This document shows positions 44,620 to 54,126 of a stretch of 64,000 nucleotides of DNA, piece by piece. The stretch covers positions 116,732 through 180,731 of the forward strand of contig CALZJG010000122.1 of NCBI GenBank assembly GCA_945787555.1, in the 5' to 3' direction. Made by a program: the position numbers and the translations under genes. The stretch comes from an uncultured Chromatiaceae bacterium (GTDB taxonomy: Bacteria > Pseudomonadota > Gammaproteobacteria > DRLM01). Position 1 is the first letter of the stretch, and every line of letters starts with the position of its first letter. The notes under the pieces were generated by a model. That model was not told the origin of the DNA and did no database searches. It saw nothing but the letters and a program-made list of their open reading frames with translations.

Positions 44620-47481
44620 TTATGCGGGGGGAGGAGGAGAGTGGGTGTCGTCGCGCAGCAGCGCCAGCAAGGCATCGGGCAGGACGGGGTGGCTGTACCA
44701 ATAGCCCTGTACCAAACGACAGCCGCATTGGCGCAGGAATTGAACTTGTTCCGGTGTTTCCACGCCTTCGGCCACCACTTCTTTATGCAGCGCTTGGGCC
44801 ATGGCGACCACCGCCTTGACGATGGCCTCGTCCTCGGGATCGCGGCTGATGTCGCGGATGAAGGAGCGATCGATCTTGAGCGTGTCGACGGGGAACCGCT
44901 TCAGATAACCCAGCGAGGAATAGCCGGTGCCGAAATCGTCCACCGCCAAGCGGACGCCCAGGCGCTTGAGCGCGGCGAGATTCTCCAGCGAGGCGCGATC
45001 GTTCTGCATCAGCACGCTTTCGGTGATTTCCAACTCCACATCGGCCGGCGTCAAATCGCTCTGTGTCATGACCGCCAGGAGTTCGTGGTGCAAATCGGGA
45101 TGGGTGAACTGGCGTCCGGAAAGGTTGATCGAGAGGCGTAAGTTCCCGTGCGCTTGCCAGCGCCGTGCCTGGGTACAGGCCTCGCGTAACACCCATGCGC
45201 CGACCGGGACGATAAGTCCGGTTTCTTCCATAATCTCGATGAAATTCAGCGGGCTCACCATGCCCAGCTCGGGATGATCCCAGCGTAGCAAGGCCTCGGC
45301 GCCGATGATGCGATCACAGGTAATGTCCACTTGTGGTTGGAAGACGACGCGAAACTCTTCACGTTCCAACGCTTGGTGCAGGCGTGTCTCGAGCGTGAGC
45401 CGTTCCAGAGCACGGGCGCTCAAGTCCGCTGAATAGAATTGGTAGCTGTTACGGCCCAGCTCCTTGGCGCGGTACATAGCGGCGTCGGCGTGCTTGAGCA
45501 AAGTTGCCACGTCAGCACCATCGTCGGGCGCGACGCTGATGCCCATGCTGGCGCTGATATAGAGTGGGTGTCCTTCGATAGTGAGCGGTTTGGCCAGGGC
45601 GTCCAACAGCGCCCGTGCCTGCGGTGCGATGTCTTGCGCGCTGTCCAGGTCCTCCATGAGGATCGCGAATTCATCGCCGCCGAAACGCGCGACGGTGTCG
45701 CCCGGCCGGGCGAGGCGCTGCAACAGGGCGGAGAACGTGGTTAACAGTCGATCGCCCACATCATGGCCGAGCGTGTCGTTGATGTACTTGAAACGATCCA
45801 AGTCCAAATACAACACCCCGATTATGCCATGGGCCTCTTTACGCTTGGCCAAGGCATGGCCGAGGCGCTCCATGAACAGTGAACGGTTAGGCAGCTCAGT
45901 GAGGACGTCGTGATAGGCCAGGTAATGCATGCGCTCCTGGGTCTGCATACGTTCGGTGATGTCCTTACCGGTGGCGATGAAGTGAGTGATCGCGCCGCTG
46001 GCGTCTTTGAGAGGGGTGATAGTTTTTTCTTCGTAATAGAGCTCGCCGCTCTTCTTGCGGTTGATGAGCACGTCGCGAAAAGCGTGGCCGGTCCGAATCG
46101 TTTTCCACAGTTGGGCGTAGAAGCGCGGCTCGTGGCGGCCCGATTTCACCAAATTGGTCTTCGCGCCGATGGCGTCCTCGCTGCTGTAGCCGGTGAGCTG
46201 GGAGAATGCGGCATTGACGTATTCGATCGTGCCATATTGGTCGCTGATTACTACCGCATCCGCGGCCTGTTCCAAGGCGCTGGAGAGTTTACGCATCGCC
46301 TCGGAGGCTGTCTGATGGCTGAGTTCCGCCGCCACGCGGGCGGCGAAGATATGCAGAATGGCGTCGGTCGGCTGCCGTTCGGGCATAGGCTGGCGACTGA
46401 CTATCGCCACTAAGCCCAGTGGTCGGCCCTGGAGGTCGAAAAACGGTACGGCTAAGTAGCTTTGTAAGCCGTATTCTTGTGCCATCGCACTATCGGGGAA
46501 GTGTCGTCGTAAGTCGCTGGGATAATAGGAGCCCCCCTGGTCCATGATGTCGTTGCAGGGTGTGCCTGCTAATTGGTAACGATAGTTGGCCAGGATTTCA
46601 CCCCGATCGCACAAGGCGATGATATCGGCAGCGCCGGGCTCATCCTCGGCCAGCACGCTGATAAAGGCGGCATCGACTTCCAGCACCGTGCTCAATTGTT
46701 GCACCAAGGAGCGGTAGAACAGTTCGCCCGCGCTGGCGGAGACCGCCACCGCAATTTGCTTCAGCGCGGTTTCGAGATGCCGTCGTTGACGGACTTCTTG
46801 TTGTAGGACTCCTTGGTGTTCACGCATCGCAGCAGCTTGCGCCGCCATCGCTGTTTCCAAGTCCTTATGTGATTGCTGGAAATTCGCTTCCGCTTCGAGG
46901 TTGTTTTGACGTTGACGATACACCTCGATCATTCCCGCGCAGACCCCCAGCATGGGCGACAAATAATCGATCAAGGCTGGGTCATAGCCGCCGGGACGGT
47001 TGGCCAGTCCCACCATGCCCACCAGCCGTGTGCCGCTCTTAAGCGGCAGGCCCAGGAAACGCTCCAAGGGCGGATGGCCGGGTGGTGTCTCGCCGCGGCG
47101 CGGATCTTGGGCCGGGTCGTTGCTGATCAGCGGCTTACCGTGGGTGATGACATGACCGAACAGTGAATTCAGATTGGTGAATTCCAGGCCTCGTAAGGCA
47201 TGTTTGTGGTACAGCTCCTTGGTGGCCTTGTCCCAGGCGATGTTGGTGATGGCGCGGGTTTTGAGATAGGGCGTGCCGTCGGCACGGCGGAAGACTTCAC
47301 CGATGAAGCCGTAGGCGCTGTTGGTCAGGGTAAGCAGGTTCTCGAGTAGCTCGGAGAATAACGTGCGCGCATCCAGCCCCTGTATGCACAGGCATTGGGC
47401 GTGGCGTATGCATTCCAATAATTCGTGCTCGGCAGGTGTCGGTAGTTTGGCCTTAGATTGCTGACTGAGTTTCTGGGTCAT
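44620..47481 (-). CDS. GAF-GAF-PAS-GGDEF-EAL c-di-GMP signalling protein
   Basis: 953 residues from the ATG at 47481. Domain order: GAF (about 35-180), helical linker, second GAF (about 255-390), PAS (about 400-520, ALEQAADAVVISDQYGTIEYVN), GGDEF (about 525-690) and EAL (about 700-945). The cyclase motif is intact (RFGGDEFAI) with an inhibitory RxxD site (RPGD) five residues before. The EAL domain keeps AEALLRWDH, NLSGRQF, DDFGTGYSSLGYLKRF, KIDRSFI and VAEGVETPEQ. Both activities may be present. No membrane segment, so cytoplasmic. Lies upstream of mshE in the same direction, 140-150 bases away. Confidence 0.95.
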   Translation of the reverse strand: MTQKLSQQSKAKLPTPAEHELLECIRHAQCLCIQGLDARTLFSELLENLLTLTNSAYGFIGEVFRRADGTPYLKTRAITNIAWDKATKELYHKHALRGLEFTNLNSLFGHVITHGKPLISNDPAQDPRRGETPPGHPPLERFLGLPLKSGTRLVGMVGLANRPGGYDPALIDYLSPMLGVCAGMIEVYRQRQNNLEAEANFQQSHKDLETAMAAQAAAMREHQGVLQQEVRQRRHLETALKQIAVAVSASAGELFYRSLVQQLSTVLEVDAAFISVLAEDEPGAADIIALCDRGEILANYRYQLAGTPCNDIMDQGGSYYPSDLRRHFPDSAMAQEYGLQSYLAVPFFDLQGRPLGLVAIVSRQPMPERQPTDAILHIFAARVAAELSHQTASEAMRKLSSALEQAADAVVISDQYGTIEYVNAAFSQLTGYSSEDAIGAKTNLVKSGRHEPRFYAQLWKTIRTGHAFRDVLINRKKSGELYYEEKTITPLKDASGAITHFIATGKDITERMQTQERMHYLAYHDVLTELPNRSLFMERLGHALAKRKEAHGIIGVLYLDLDRFKYINDTLGHDVGDRLLTTFSALLQRLARPGDTVARFGGDEFAILMEDLDSAQDIAPQARALLDALAKPLTIEGHPLYISASMGISVAPDDGADVATLLKHADAAMYRAKELGRNSYQFYSADLSARALERLTLETRLHQALEREEFRVVFQPQVDITCDRIIGAEALLRWDHPELGMVSPLNFIEIMEETGLIVPVGAWVLREACTQARRWQAHGNLRLSINLSGRQFTHPDLHHELLAVMTQSDLTPADVELEITESVLMQNDRASLENLAALKRLGVRLAVDDFGTGYSSLGYLKRFPVDTLKIDRSFIRDISRDPEDEAIVKAVVAMAQALHKEVVAEGVETPEQVQFLRQCGCRLVQGYWYSHPVLPDALLALLRDDTHSPPPPA

Positions 47482-47654
47482 GCCATCCACCGCACGGGGT
47501 CATACGGACAATATGGGCTGATAAAGCCGCTACGCATCGACTGTTTGTAGTATCAATTTTCAATATTTAGTCGTCTAGGGCGATGATTCTATTTGTTGGC
47601 CCCAGAAGTGGCATTAAACATGACGCTTTATAGAGGCGCAAGCCCGTGCGCGCT

Positions 47655-49616
47655 TCAGGGCCGGAAATGGCGCACCGCATAGCGCAGCCGCGCCAGCCAG
47701 ACCGGTGCCGGATAGGGTGCGTAGCGCAGCGCGCTATAGAGGCGGCTGATCTGCGCGCTGGCCAGAGCCAGATCGGGACGCGCTAGCGCCACGCGCTTGG
47801 CATATGCCGTGGGCCCCTCGTGCGGCGCGCGCCCCAGTCCCCGATGTGCCAGCTTCCGGCAATAACGGGAATAGAGCCGTGTTGCCGCGTCACTGTCGCG
47901 CCGTTCGCGATGCAGCCAGAGCAATATTAGAGTCAACAGTAGGGCGAACACCGCCGCCAACAGGAGTGTGGCCAGCACTTGCCAAGGGAGGGCACTGCCC
48001 TGCAGCCAAGATAGGAGCGAGGCTTGGCGGTCGGGGCCATAGGCCAGTACCCACTGATTCCATGCATTGTTGAAAGTATCCCAGCCATAACTTAGAGTCT
48101 GCCAGCTTTGCCGCAGCCAGGCCTGATTAGGCATATGGAAACGGACCTGCTCCCCTAGCGCACTGGTATCGATGGACATCTCAACGCGCTCGGGCGCCAC
48201 CGCGGCGGTAGGATCGATGCGTGTCCAGCCCTGGCCTGGCAGCCACACTTCGGCCCAGGCATGGGCATCGCGTTGCCGCACGATCAAATAATTACCGACC
48301 GGATTCACCTCGCCGCCTTGATAACCGGTCACCACCCGTGCCGGGACCCCGGCGGCGCGCATCAAGAATACGAAGCTGGCGGCATAGTGCCCGCAAAAGC
48401 CGCGTCGGGTCGTGAATATGAATTCATCGACGAAGTCATTCTCGGTGAGTGGTGGTTGCAAGGTGTACACGAAGGGTTCGTTGCGGAACCGTTGCAGCGC
48501 TCGCTGTACGATGGCCACGTCGTTGGGCGACTCTAAACGCCAGCGCGAGGCCATGGCACGGGCGCGTGGGCTGCCCTCCGGTGGTAATTGCAAGGCGCGT
48601 TTGCGCTCCTCATCGCTGAGCGGTGGGGTGCGGTAATCGGGATGAGAAGCGACGCTGTAGAGCCAGCGTTCACGTACCGGGCGGGTGGCGTGCAACTGAA
48701 AATCAGCCGTGAGACGCGCTTGCGGCGGCACGCTGGCGGGTAGATCTAGCGCGTACAACCATAGCCGATTGTGCGGTTCTAGGATGATGCTGTATTGCAG
48801 CGGTTCACTCAGCGTTTCATAGTTCAAGCCGGTAAGGGGGGAGCGATGCTCTGTGGCAGTGCCCGCTTGCCAACGTTCGCCATCGGTTTGCCATAGCACC
48901 GGACCGCGCCAATAGCGTTGCTGGGGCTGCGGAAACGGTCCGTCGAAACTGGCGCGAAAGACGATCGCGTTCGACTGGCCGAGCTGACTGATGCGCCCCG
49001 GCGTCATCTCGTCACTGAGACCGGATAGGCCGCCATGGGCGTCCTTGGGTAAGCCCCACAGTGGCCCGGCGACGCGCGGGAAGAGCATGAACAAGGCGAT
49101 CATCAAGGGCACCGCCAGCACCACTAGGCGGCCGGCTACCCGCAGATCCTCGCCGACGGTGGCGGGCTGGTGTCGATTGAGGTCGATCAACAAGGCGGTG
49201 AGCGCCATCACCACCAGGAACATATATGCCGCCAGGAACGCCGATTGTGAATAGAGAAAATTGGTGACGATGAGAAAGTAGCCCAGGAACACCGCCACGT
49301 ACACGTCGCGTGGCGTTTTCAATTCCAGCAGTTTGAGCGCCAGCATGGCGATGAGCAGCGACACGCCGGCCTCACGGCCGAACAAGGTGCCGTAACGGCT
49401 GTATACCGCCAGCAGTACCACCGAAGTGAGCACCACGCGCAGTAAGGTGCCCGGCAGCGGGCGTGCCGTGCGTGCCACCAGCCAGCGCCATAGTCCTAAC
49501 ACCACGGCGACTATGCTCAACCACAGCGGGAGATGCACGACATGGGGCGCTGCCACCAGACTTAAGGCGAGGAGCAAGCGTGTGACAGTGGCTGGCCGTA
49601 ACTCGTCAGGGCTCAT
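47655..49616 (-). CDS. TgpA-like membrane transglutaminase (DUF3488-transglutaminase)
   Basis: 653 residues from the ATG at 49616, overlapping the upstream stop as ATGA; a longer frame upstream is a DUF58-gene shadow. About six N-terminal membrane segments (up to about residue 185), then a periplasmic transglutaminase domain with Cys-His-Asp triad: RRGFCGHYAASF, RDAHAWAEVW and TRIDPTAA, then one more membrane segment (LLLAAVFALLLTLILLWL) and a C-terminal DUF4129-like basic domain. Same plan as Pseudomonas TgpA, which is essential and acts in the envelope. Last gene of moxR-DUF58-tgpA. Confidence 0.92.
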   Translation of the reverse strand: MSPDELRPATVTRLLLALSLVAAPHVVHLPLWLSIVAVVLGLWRWLVARTARPLPGTLLRVVLTSVVLLAVYSRYGTLFGREAGVSLLIAMLALKLLELKTPRDVYVAVFLGYFLIVTNFLYSQSAFLAAYMFLVVMALTALLIDLNRHQPATVGEDLRVAGRLVVLAVPLMIALFMLFPRVAGPLWGLPKDAHGGLSGLSDEMTPGRISQLGQSNAIVFRASFDGPFPQPQQRYWRGPVLWQTDGERWQAGTATEHRSPLTGLNYETLSEPLQYSIILEPHNRLWLYALDLPASVPPQARLTADFQLHATRPVRERWLYSVASHPDYRTPPLSDEERKRALQLPPEGSPRARAMASRWRLESPNDVAIVQRALQRFRNEPFVYTLQPPLTENDFVDEFIFTTRRGFCGHYAASFVFLMRAAGVPARVVTGYQGGEVNPVGNYLIVRQRDAHAWAEVWLPGQGWTRIDPTAAVAPERVEMSIDTSALGEQVRFHMPNQAWLRQSWQTLSYGWDTFNNAWNQWVLAYGPDRQASLLSWLQGSALPWQVLATLLLAAVFALLLTLILLWLHRERRDSDAATRLYSRYCRKLAHRGLGRAPHEGPTAYAKRVALARPDLALASAQISRLYSALRYAPYPAPVWLARLRYAVRHFRP

Positions 49617-50638
49617 GGCGCGTGCGCCTCGAACCGCAGATCGTCGATGGCGAACAAGGCCAGTGCTTCCAGGCAACGGTGTTGATGCGCCGCGCCTTGT
49701 TCTGGCGCGATCGTGCGTCCGGGCAGGCGCACGCCGTAACGTAACCCTTGCGTCTCCGCCTCCAGTACCTGACGGCACAGGTAGCGCAAACGGGTTTCGC
49801 TATCCAACTGGGGCAATGCGTCCCAATCCAGCCACTGCTCGGCGCTGGCGCTGGCGGCGAATTGCTTGGTGAGCAACGGTTGTTCGCGCGCCACCGCTTT
49901 CCAATGTATATGGCGGGGTGAGTCACCGGGTTGATAGGCGCGCAGACCGAGAAAATCATCACTGCCGTGATCAAGAGTGCTGACGTCGCCGTGTTGACGC
50001 TGCCTCTGCTTGGACCAGGACTGCAGTGGTCCGGGTTTCGGATACACCAGACAATGTAGGTCCAGTTCGAGGTAGGACCAGGCGCGGATCAAGCCCAAGG
50101 GAAACACGGTGGACACGGTGATGCGCCCTGCCGTCAATCGGCCGCGGCGCGGTGCCGGCAAAGGCAGCGCGACGCTCATGACGAGTCGCGGCGGCACGTC
50201 GATCATGACCGGCTTGCCGCCCTGCAAGCGTAGCTGCAGCGCCAAACGTGCTTGGCGATCGTTGTTGTGTATGTGGACACGGAAATACGCTGTATCACCG
50301 GCGAACACGGCAGCGACCTTGCCGGCTTCCAAGGTGAGATGAGCAATATTGCGATAAGTGTAGAGTATCGACAGCACGCCCAGGCTGGCCAAGAGAAAAG
50401 TCAGCATGAAGCCGAGGCTGTTGTTGTAATTGATTGAACCCAACAGCATGACGAACAACATGACCGCGAGGAATACGCCATAGCGGGTGGGCAAGGCGTA
50501 AATGCGCCGCCGTTCTAGCGTCACGCGTTGGTTGACGCCGGCCTTTGGTGCGTCACGTATCATGCGCGCGCGCAAATATCTCAGCCAAGGGAGCTTGCTA
50601 GACAGTTGCCGACCGACGGCGGCGAGGTGCACGGCCAT
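49613..50638 (-). CDS. DUF58 family protein
   Basis: 341 residues. Two membrane segments near the N-terminus (GVFLAVMLFVMLLGSINYN and FMLTFLLASLGVLSILY), then a beta-rich domain and the DUF58 signature DFLGLRAYQPGDSPRHIHWK. VWA-like domain in the cytoplasm or periplasm; function unknown but nearly always encoded between a MoxR ATPase and a TgpA-like protein. Separated from moxR by two bases. Confidence 0.92.
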   Translation of the reverse strand: MAVHLAAVGRQLSSKLPWLRYLRARMIRDAPKAGVNQRVTLERRRIYALPTRYGVFLAVMLFVMLLGSINYNNSLGFMLTFLLASLGVLSILYTYRNIAHLTLEAGKVAAVFAGDTAYFRVHIHNNDRQARLALQLRLQGGKPVMIDVPPRLVMSVALPLPAPRRGRLTAGRITVSTVFPLGLIRAWSYLELDLHCLVYPKPGPLQSWSKQRQRQHGDVSTLDHGSDDFLGLRAYQPGDSPRHIHWKAVAREQPLLTKQFAASASAEQWLDWDALPQLDSETRLRYLCRQVLEAETQGLRYGVRLPGRTIAPEQGAAHQHRCLEALALFAIDDLRFEAHAP

Positions 50639-50640
50639 GC

Positions 50641-51627
50641 TCAGGGTATGGGGACTGTGGTGAGTTGTTCCATCAAGGCGGCCGTGGGCAGGTCGCCGTG
50701 CTCCGCCGCCGCCTGCAGGCGATGACCGGCCACCGCGGGTAAAATTTCCTGCACATCTTCGGGCACCACATGGCCGCGCCCGGCGATCAGCGCCCAGGCC
50801 TGGGCGGCGCGCAGCAGGCCCAAGCCGGCGCGCGGTGACAGCCCGTGGCGGAAATAAGGCGATTGCCGGCTGTGTAGCAACAAGGTTTGCAGGTAATCGA
50901 CCAGCGCATCGCTGACATGGACTTGCGGCACTTTGCTCTGGGCGCTCAACAAGGTGGTGAGACTTATTGCCGGCGGTAGCTCGCGCAGCGCCTCGCGACG
51001 GTCGCTGCCCGTGAGCAAAGCGCGTTCGGCCTTGGCGTCGGGATAACCCAAGTGCAGGCGCATCAAGAAACGATCGAGCTGCGATTCGGGTAATGCAAAC
51101 GTGCCGACTTGATGACTGGGATTCTGGGTGGCGATAACGAAGAACGGTGTCGGCAGCGTATAGGTCTCCCCCTCCACCGTCACTTGGTTCTCTTCCATCG
51201 CCTCGAGCAGTGCGCTCTGCGTTTTGGGTGTGGCGCGGTTCACCTCGTCGGCCAGCACCACTTGGGTGAAGATGGGGCCGGGATGAAATGTGAAACTGGC
51301 ATTGGCGCGGTCATACACCGAGGCGCCGAGGATGTCGGCGGGCAACAAATCACTGGTGAACTGCAGGCGTCGAAATTCCAAGCCCAAGGTCTTGGCCAGG
51401 ACATGCGCCAAGGTCGTCTTGCCGACACCGGGCAAATCTTCGATCAGCAAATGGCCGCGGGCCAGCAAGCAGGCCAAAGCGAGTCTTAGTTCGACGTCTT
51501 TGCCCAGCACGATCTGTCCGGCGGCGGCGATGACTTGCTCGCAGGCCAGCTTCAAGTCCTGCGGCGTCAGCACGGCAGAGTCGTTGTACGTGGCGGCGGG
51601 CGGGTTTGGTAACTTGGGTGCGGACAT
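50641..51627 (-). CDS. MoxR-family AAA+ ATPase
   Basis: 328 residues. Walker A EDLPGVGKTTLAHVLAK, Walker B VLADEVNRATPKTQSALLEAM, sensor IATQNPSHQ and the MoxR-typical QVGTFALPESQLDRFLMR. MoxR ATPases act as chaperones or activators of VWA/DUF58 partners; the partner here is the next gene. First gene of the operon. Upstream 288 bases to divergent mnmG contain no other gene. Confidence 0.94.
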   Translation of the reverse strand: MSAPKLPNPPAATYNDSAVLTPQDLKLACEQVIAAAGQIVLGKDVELRLALACLLARGHLLIEDLPGVGKTTLAHVLAKTLGLEFRRLQFTSDLLPADILGASVYDRANASFTFHPGPIFTQVVLADEVNRATPKTQSALLEAMEENQVTVEGETYTLPTPFFVIATQNPSHQVGTFALPESQLDRFLMRLHLGYPDAKAERALLTGSDRREALRELPPAISLTTLLSAQSKVPQVHVSDALVDYLQTLLLHSRQSPYFRHGLSPRAGLGLLRAAQAWALIAGRGHVVPEDVQEILPAVAGHRLQAAAEHGDLPTAALMEQLTTVPIP

Positions 51628-51915
51628 AATCTCGTTGGTATTTCCGTTAGCTTGTGAGGTTCCGTCACCTACCCTGTAACGGCGGCGTGCACGAGAGACT
51701 TTACTCGTTTAGCAGTCTAGCGCGGCCTTGGCAAGGTGCGTATCAGCAAGCGCCTCTTTCCATTTTGGCAGCGAACATTGTGAACTTTCCGACCATTAAC
51801 ATCATATTACGCAAGTGTTACCAATGATTTCAGAGTTGGCACGAGGGGATCTTGTCGTTACAATCAGGGCGTTTTACATACCCTGAGCCTATTGTTAGAC
51901 GTAGTGAGGCGGCGC
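51628..51915. other. Divergent region between moxR and mnmG
   Basis: 288 bases. AT-rich around 51780-51860. I searched for DnaA boxes because E. coli oriC lies next to mnmG and saw none. TTACAAT at about 51856-51862 may be the mnmG -10. Confidence 0.4.
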
Positions 51916-53808
51916 ATGCGGTGCGAGGAAACATACGATGTGATAATCGTGGGCGGGGGCCATGCCGGCTCTGAGGCGGCGCTCGCCAGCGCGCGCGTGG
52001 GGGCACGCACGCTATTGTTGACACAAAGCATCGAGACCCTCGGGCAGATGAGCTGCAATCCGGCCATCGGCGGTATTGGCAAAGGGCATCTGGTTAAAGA
52101 GGTCGACGCCCTGGGCGGCCTCATGGCCCATGCCGCCGATCGTGCCGGCATTCAATTTCGCATCCTCAACGCCAGCAAAGGCCCGGCGGTACGTGCCACC
52201 CGCGCCCAGGCTGATCGCGCACTCTATAGAAATGCCGTGCGTGAGGCGCTGGAGCGGCCACCTAATCTCCACATTTTTCAGCAAGCGGTCGATGATTTGG
52301 TCGTCACGGGTGAACGCGTTACCGGCGTGGTGACGCAAATGGGGCTGCGCTTTCACGCCCGCGCCGTCGTGCTTACCGTCGGTACTTTTCTCGGCGGCCG
52401 CATTCACATCGGGCTGGCCAACTATCAAGGCGGCCGCGCCGGTGATCCGCCCGCCACTGCCTTGGCCGCGCGCCTGCGCGAATTGCCGTTGCGGGTGGCG
52501 CGACTCAAGACCGGCACGCCGCCGCGTATCGACGGCCGCAGCTTGGATTACAGCCACTTCGAAGAACAGCCGGGCGATACGCCGACACCGGTGTTCTCGT
52601 TCCTGGGGCGAGCGGAGGAGCATCCTCGGCAAATATCCTGTTACATCACCCACACCAACGCCCACACCCACGACATCATCCGCACGGGCTTGGATCGCTC
52701 GCCCATGTTTTCGGGTGAAATCGAAGGCGTGGGGCCGCGTTATTGTCCGTCCATCGAAGACAAGGTGGTGCGTTTCGCCGACAAGACGTCCCATCAGATA
52801 TTTGTCGAGCCGGAGGGACTGCACACCCACGAAATCTATCCCAATGGCATATCCACTTCGCTGCCCTACGATGTGCAACGTGAGCTGGTGCACTCCATCA
52901 AGGGCTTCGAGAACGCCCACATCACCCGCCCCGGTTATGCCATCGAATATGACTACTTCGATCCGCGCGATCTGCAGCCTACGCTGGAAACCAAAGTCAT
53001 CAAAGGCCTGTTCTTCGCCGGTCAGATCAACGGCACCACCGGCTACGAAGAAGCGGCGGCGCAAGGCTTGCTCGCCGGTCTCAATGCCGCGCGGCTGGCG
53101 CGCGATGAGGCGCCGTGGTGTCCGCGTCGTGACGAGGCTTATCTGGGCGTGCTGGTCGACGATCTCATCACCCGCGGCACCACGGAGCCCTATCGCATGT
53201 TCACCAGCCGTGCCGAGTATCGTTTGATGTTGCGCGAGGACAATGCGGATTTACGCCTCACTCCCGTGGGGCGTGAGTTGGGCGTGGTGGACGCGGAGCG
53301 TTGGGGCCGTTTCGAAACCAAGCGCGAGGCCATCGCCGCTGAGCAGCAGCGCTTGCAAGCGATCTGGGTGCGACCGGCTCAGCTCAGTGCAGCAGAGACC
53401 CTACGCGTGCTGGGTGGGCCGCTGCCGCGCGAGGTGCGCGCCGCCGAATTGCTGCGCCGCCCCGAGGTGAGTTATGCGGCTTTGATGAGTTTGCCCGGCG
53501 TGGGGCCCGGCGTGGCCGCGGCGCAAGTGGCCGAGCAAGTGGAAATTCAGGCCCGCTACGCCGGATATATCGATCGCCAGCAGGACGAAATCGAGCGCCA
53601 GCGGCGCCATGAGGAAACCCCCTTGCCGATTGATTTTGATTACGAGCAAGTGCGCGGCCTGTCGGCGGAAGTGTGCGAAAAACTCCAGCACGTGCGCCCC
53701 GCCACCGTGGGTCAGGCGGCGCGTATTTCCGGCGTTACGCCGGCGGCGGTTTCCTTGTTACTCGTGCATATTAAAAAACGGCCTGCCCCAAGGCGGCGCT
53801 CGGCTTGA
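51916..53808 (+). CDS. mnmG: tRNA uridine 5-carboxymethylaminomethyl modification enzyme MnmG (GidA)
   Basis: FAD-dependent partner of MnmE in wobble-uridine modification. 630 residues from the ATG at 51916 ([20 protein letters not shown]), chosen because it matches the 629-residue E. coli protein; an upstream in-frame TTG was rejected. FAD-binding [28 protein letters not shown], the catalytic Cys region [14 protein letters not shown], and [15 protein letters not shown] are all present. C-terminal MnmE-binding domain intact. Normally followed by rsmG; here two signalling genes intervene. Confidence 0.97.
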   Translation: MRCEETYDVIIVGGGHAGSEAALASARVGARTLLLTQSIETLGQMSCNPAIGGIGKGHLVKEVDALGGLMAHAADRAGIQFRILNASKGPAVRATRAQADRALYRNAVREALERPPNLHIFQQAVDDLVVTGERVTGVVTQMGLRFHARAVVLTVGTFLGGRIHIGLANYQGGRAGDPPATALAARLRELPLRVARLKTGTPPRIDGRSLDYSHFEEQPGDTPTPVFSFLGRAEEHPRQISCYITHTNAHTHDIIRTGLDRSPMFSGEIEGVGPRYCPSIEDKVVRFADKTSHQIFVEPEGLHTHEIYPNGISTSLPYDVQRELVHSIKGFENAHITRPGYAIEYDYFDPRDLQPTLETKVIKGLFFAGQINGTTGYEEAAAQGLLAGLNAARLARDEAPWCPRRDEAYLGVLVDDLITRGTTEPYRMFTSRAEYRLMLREDNADLRLTPVGRELGVVDAERWGRFETKREAIAAEQQRLQAIWVRPAQLSAAETLRVLGGPLPREVRAAELLRRPEVSYAALMSLPGVGPGVAAAQVAEQVEIQARYAGYIDRQQDEIERQRRHEETPLPIDFDYEQVRGLSAEVCEKLQHVRPATVGQAARISGVTPAAVSLLLVHIKKRPAPRRRSA

Positions 53809-54126
53809 GAAGGAGGACCATTTGATGAGCCGCGCGACGCCACGAAGGCGCTGCGCAGGCTATTGCAGGAACGGGTCGGGATAGACCCGGCGCGCAGTGT
53901 GAGTAGTAGGTGGTCAGCAAGGCGCGCTTATATAACAAGGGGGGAATGGAACGTTGGTATCCTCCCGTCGGGGCTCAAGATTTACCTGAACCGGCCGTTG
54001 CGGCCGCGATTACCGGCAAGTCCATTCCCGGATAACTAGAACGCAGCCCAGCGGTGCGAGGCGGGCGCTATCGAGGCGCGCGCGGCGCATGTCAGTTTGG
54101 GCACTAATTACAAAGTTGCCATAGAC
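53809..54126. other. mnmG downstream region with a short ORF
   Basis: 318 bases. A strong ribosome site (AAGGAGGA at 53810-53817) precedes an ATG at 53825 that gives only 19 codons, ending at a TAG near 53882. Another frame without a start, from the mnmG stop to a TAG at 54036-54038, reads EPRDATKALRRLLQERVG and continues for about 76 codons. Together these may be a small gene frameshifted at its start. No family recognised. Confidence 0.35.

Noticed and set aside
51628..51915. E. coli-like oriC upstream of mnmG
   Set aside because: No DnaA boxes found; the boxes cluster around dnaA instead.
52012..53064. 350-codon open frame antisense to mnmG
   Set aside because: Mirror of the mnmG codon pattern in GC-rich DNA; no ribosome site or recognisable domain.
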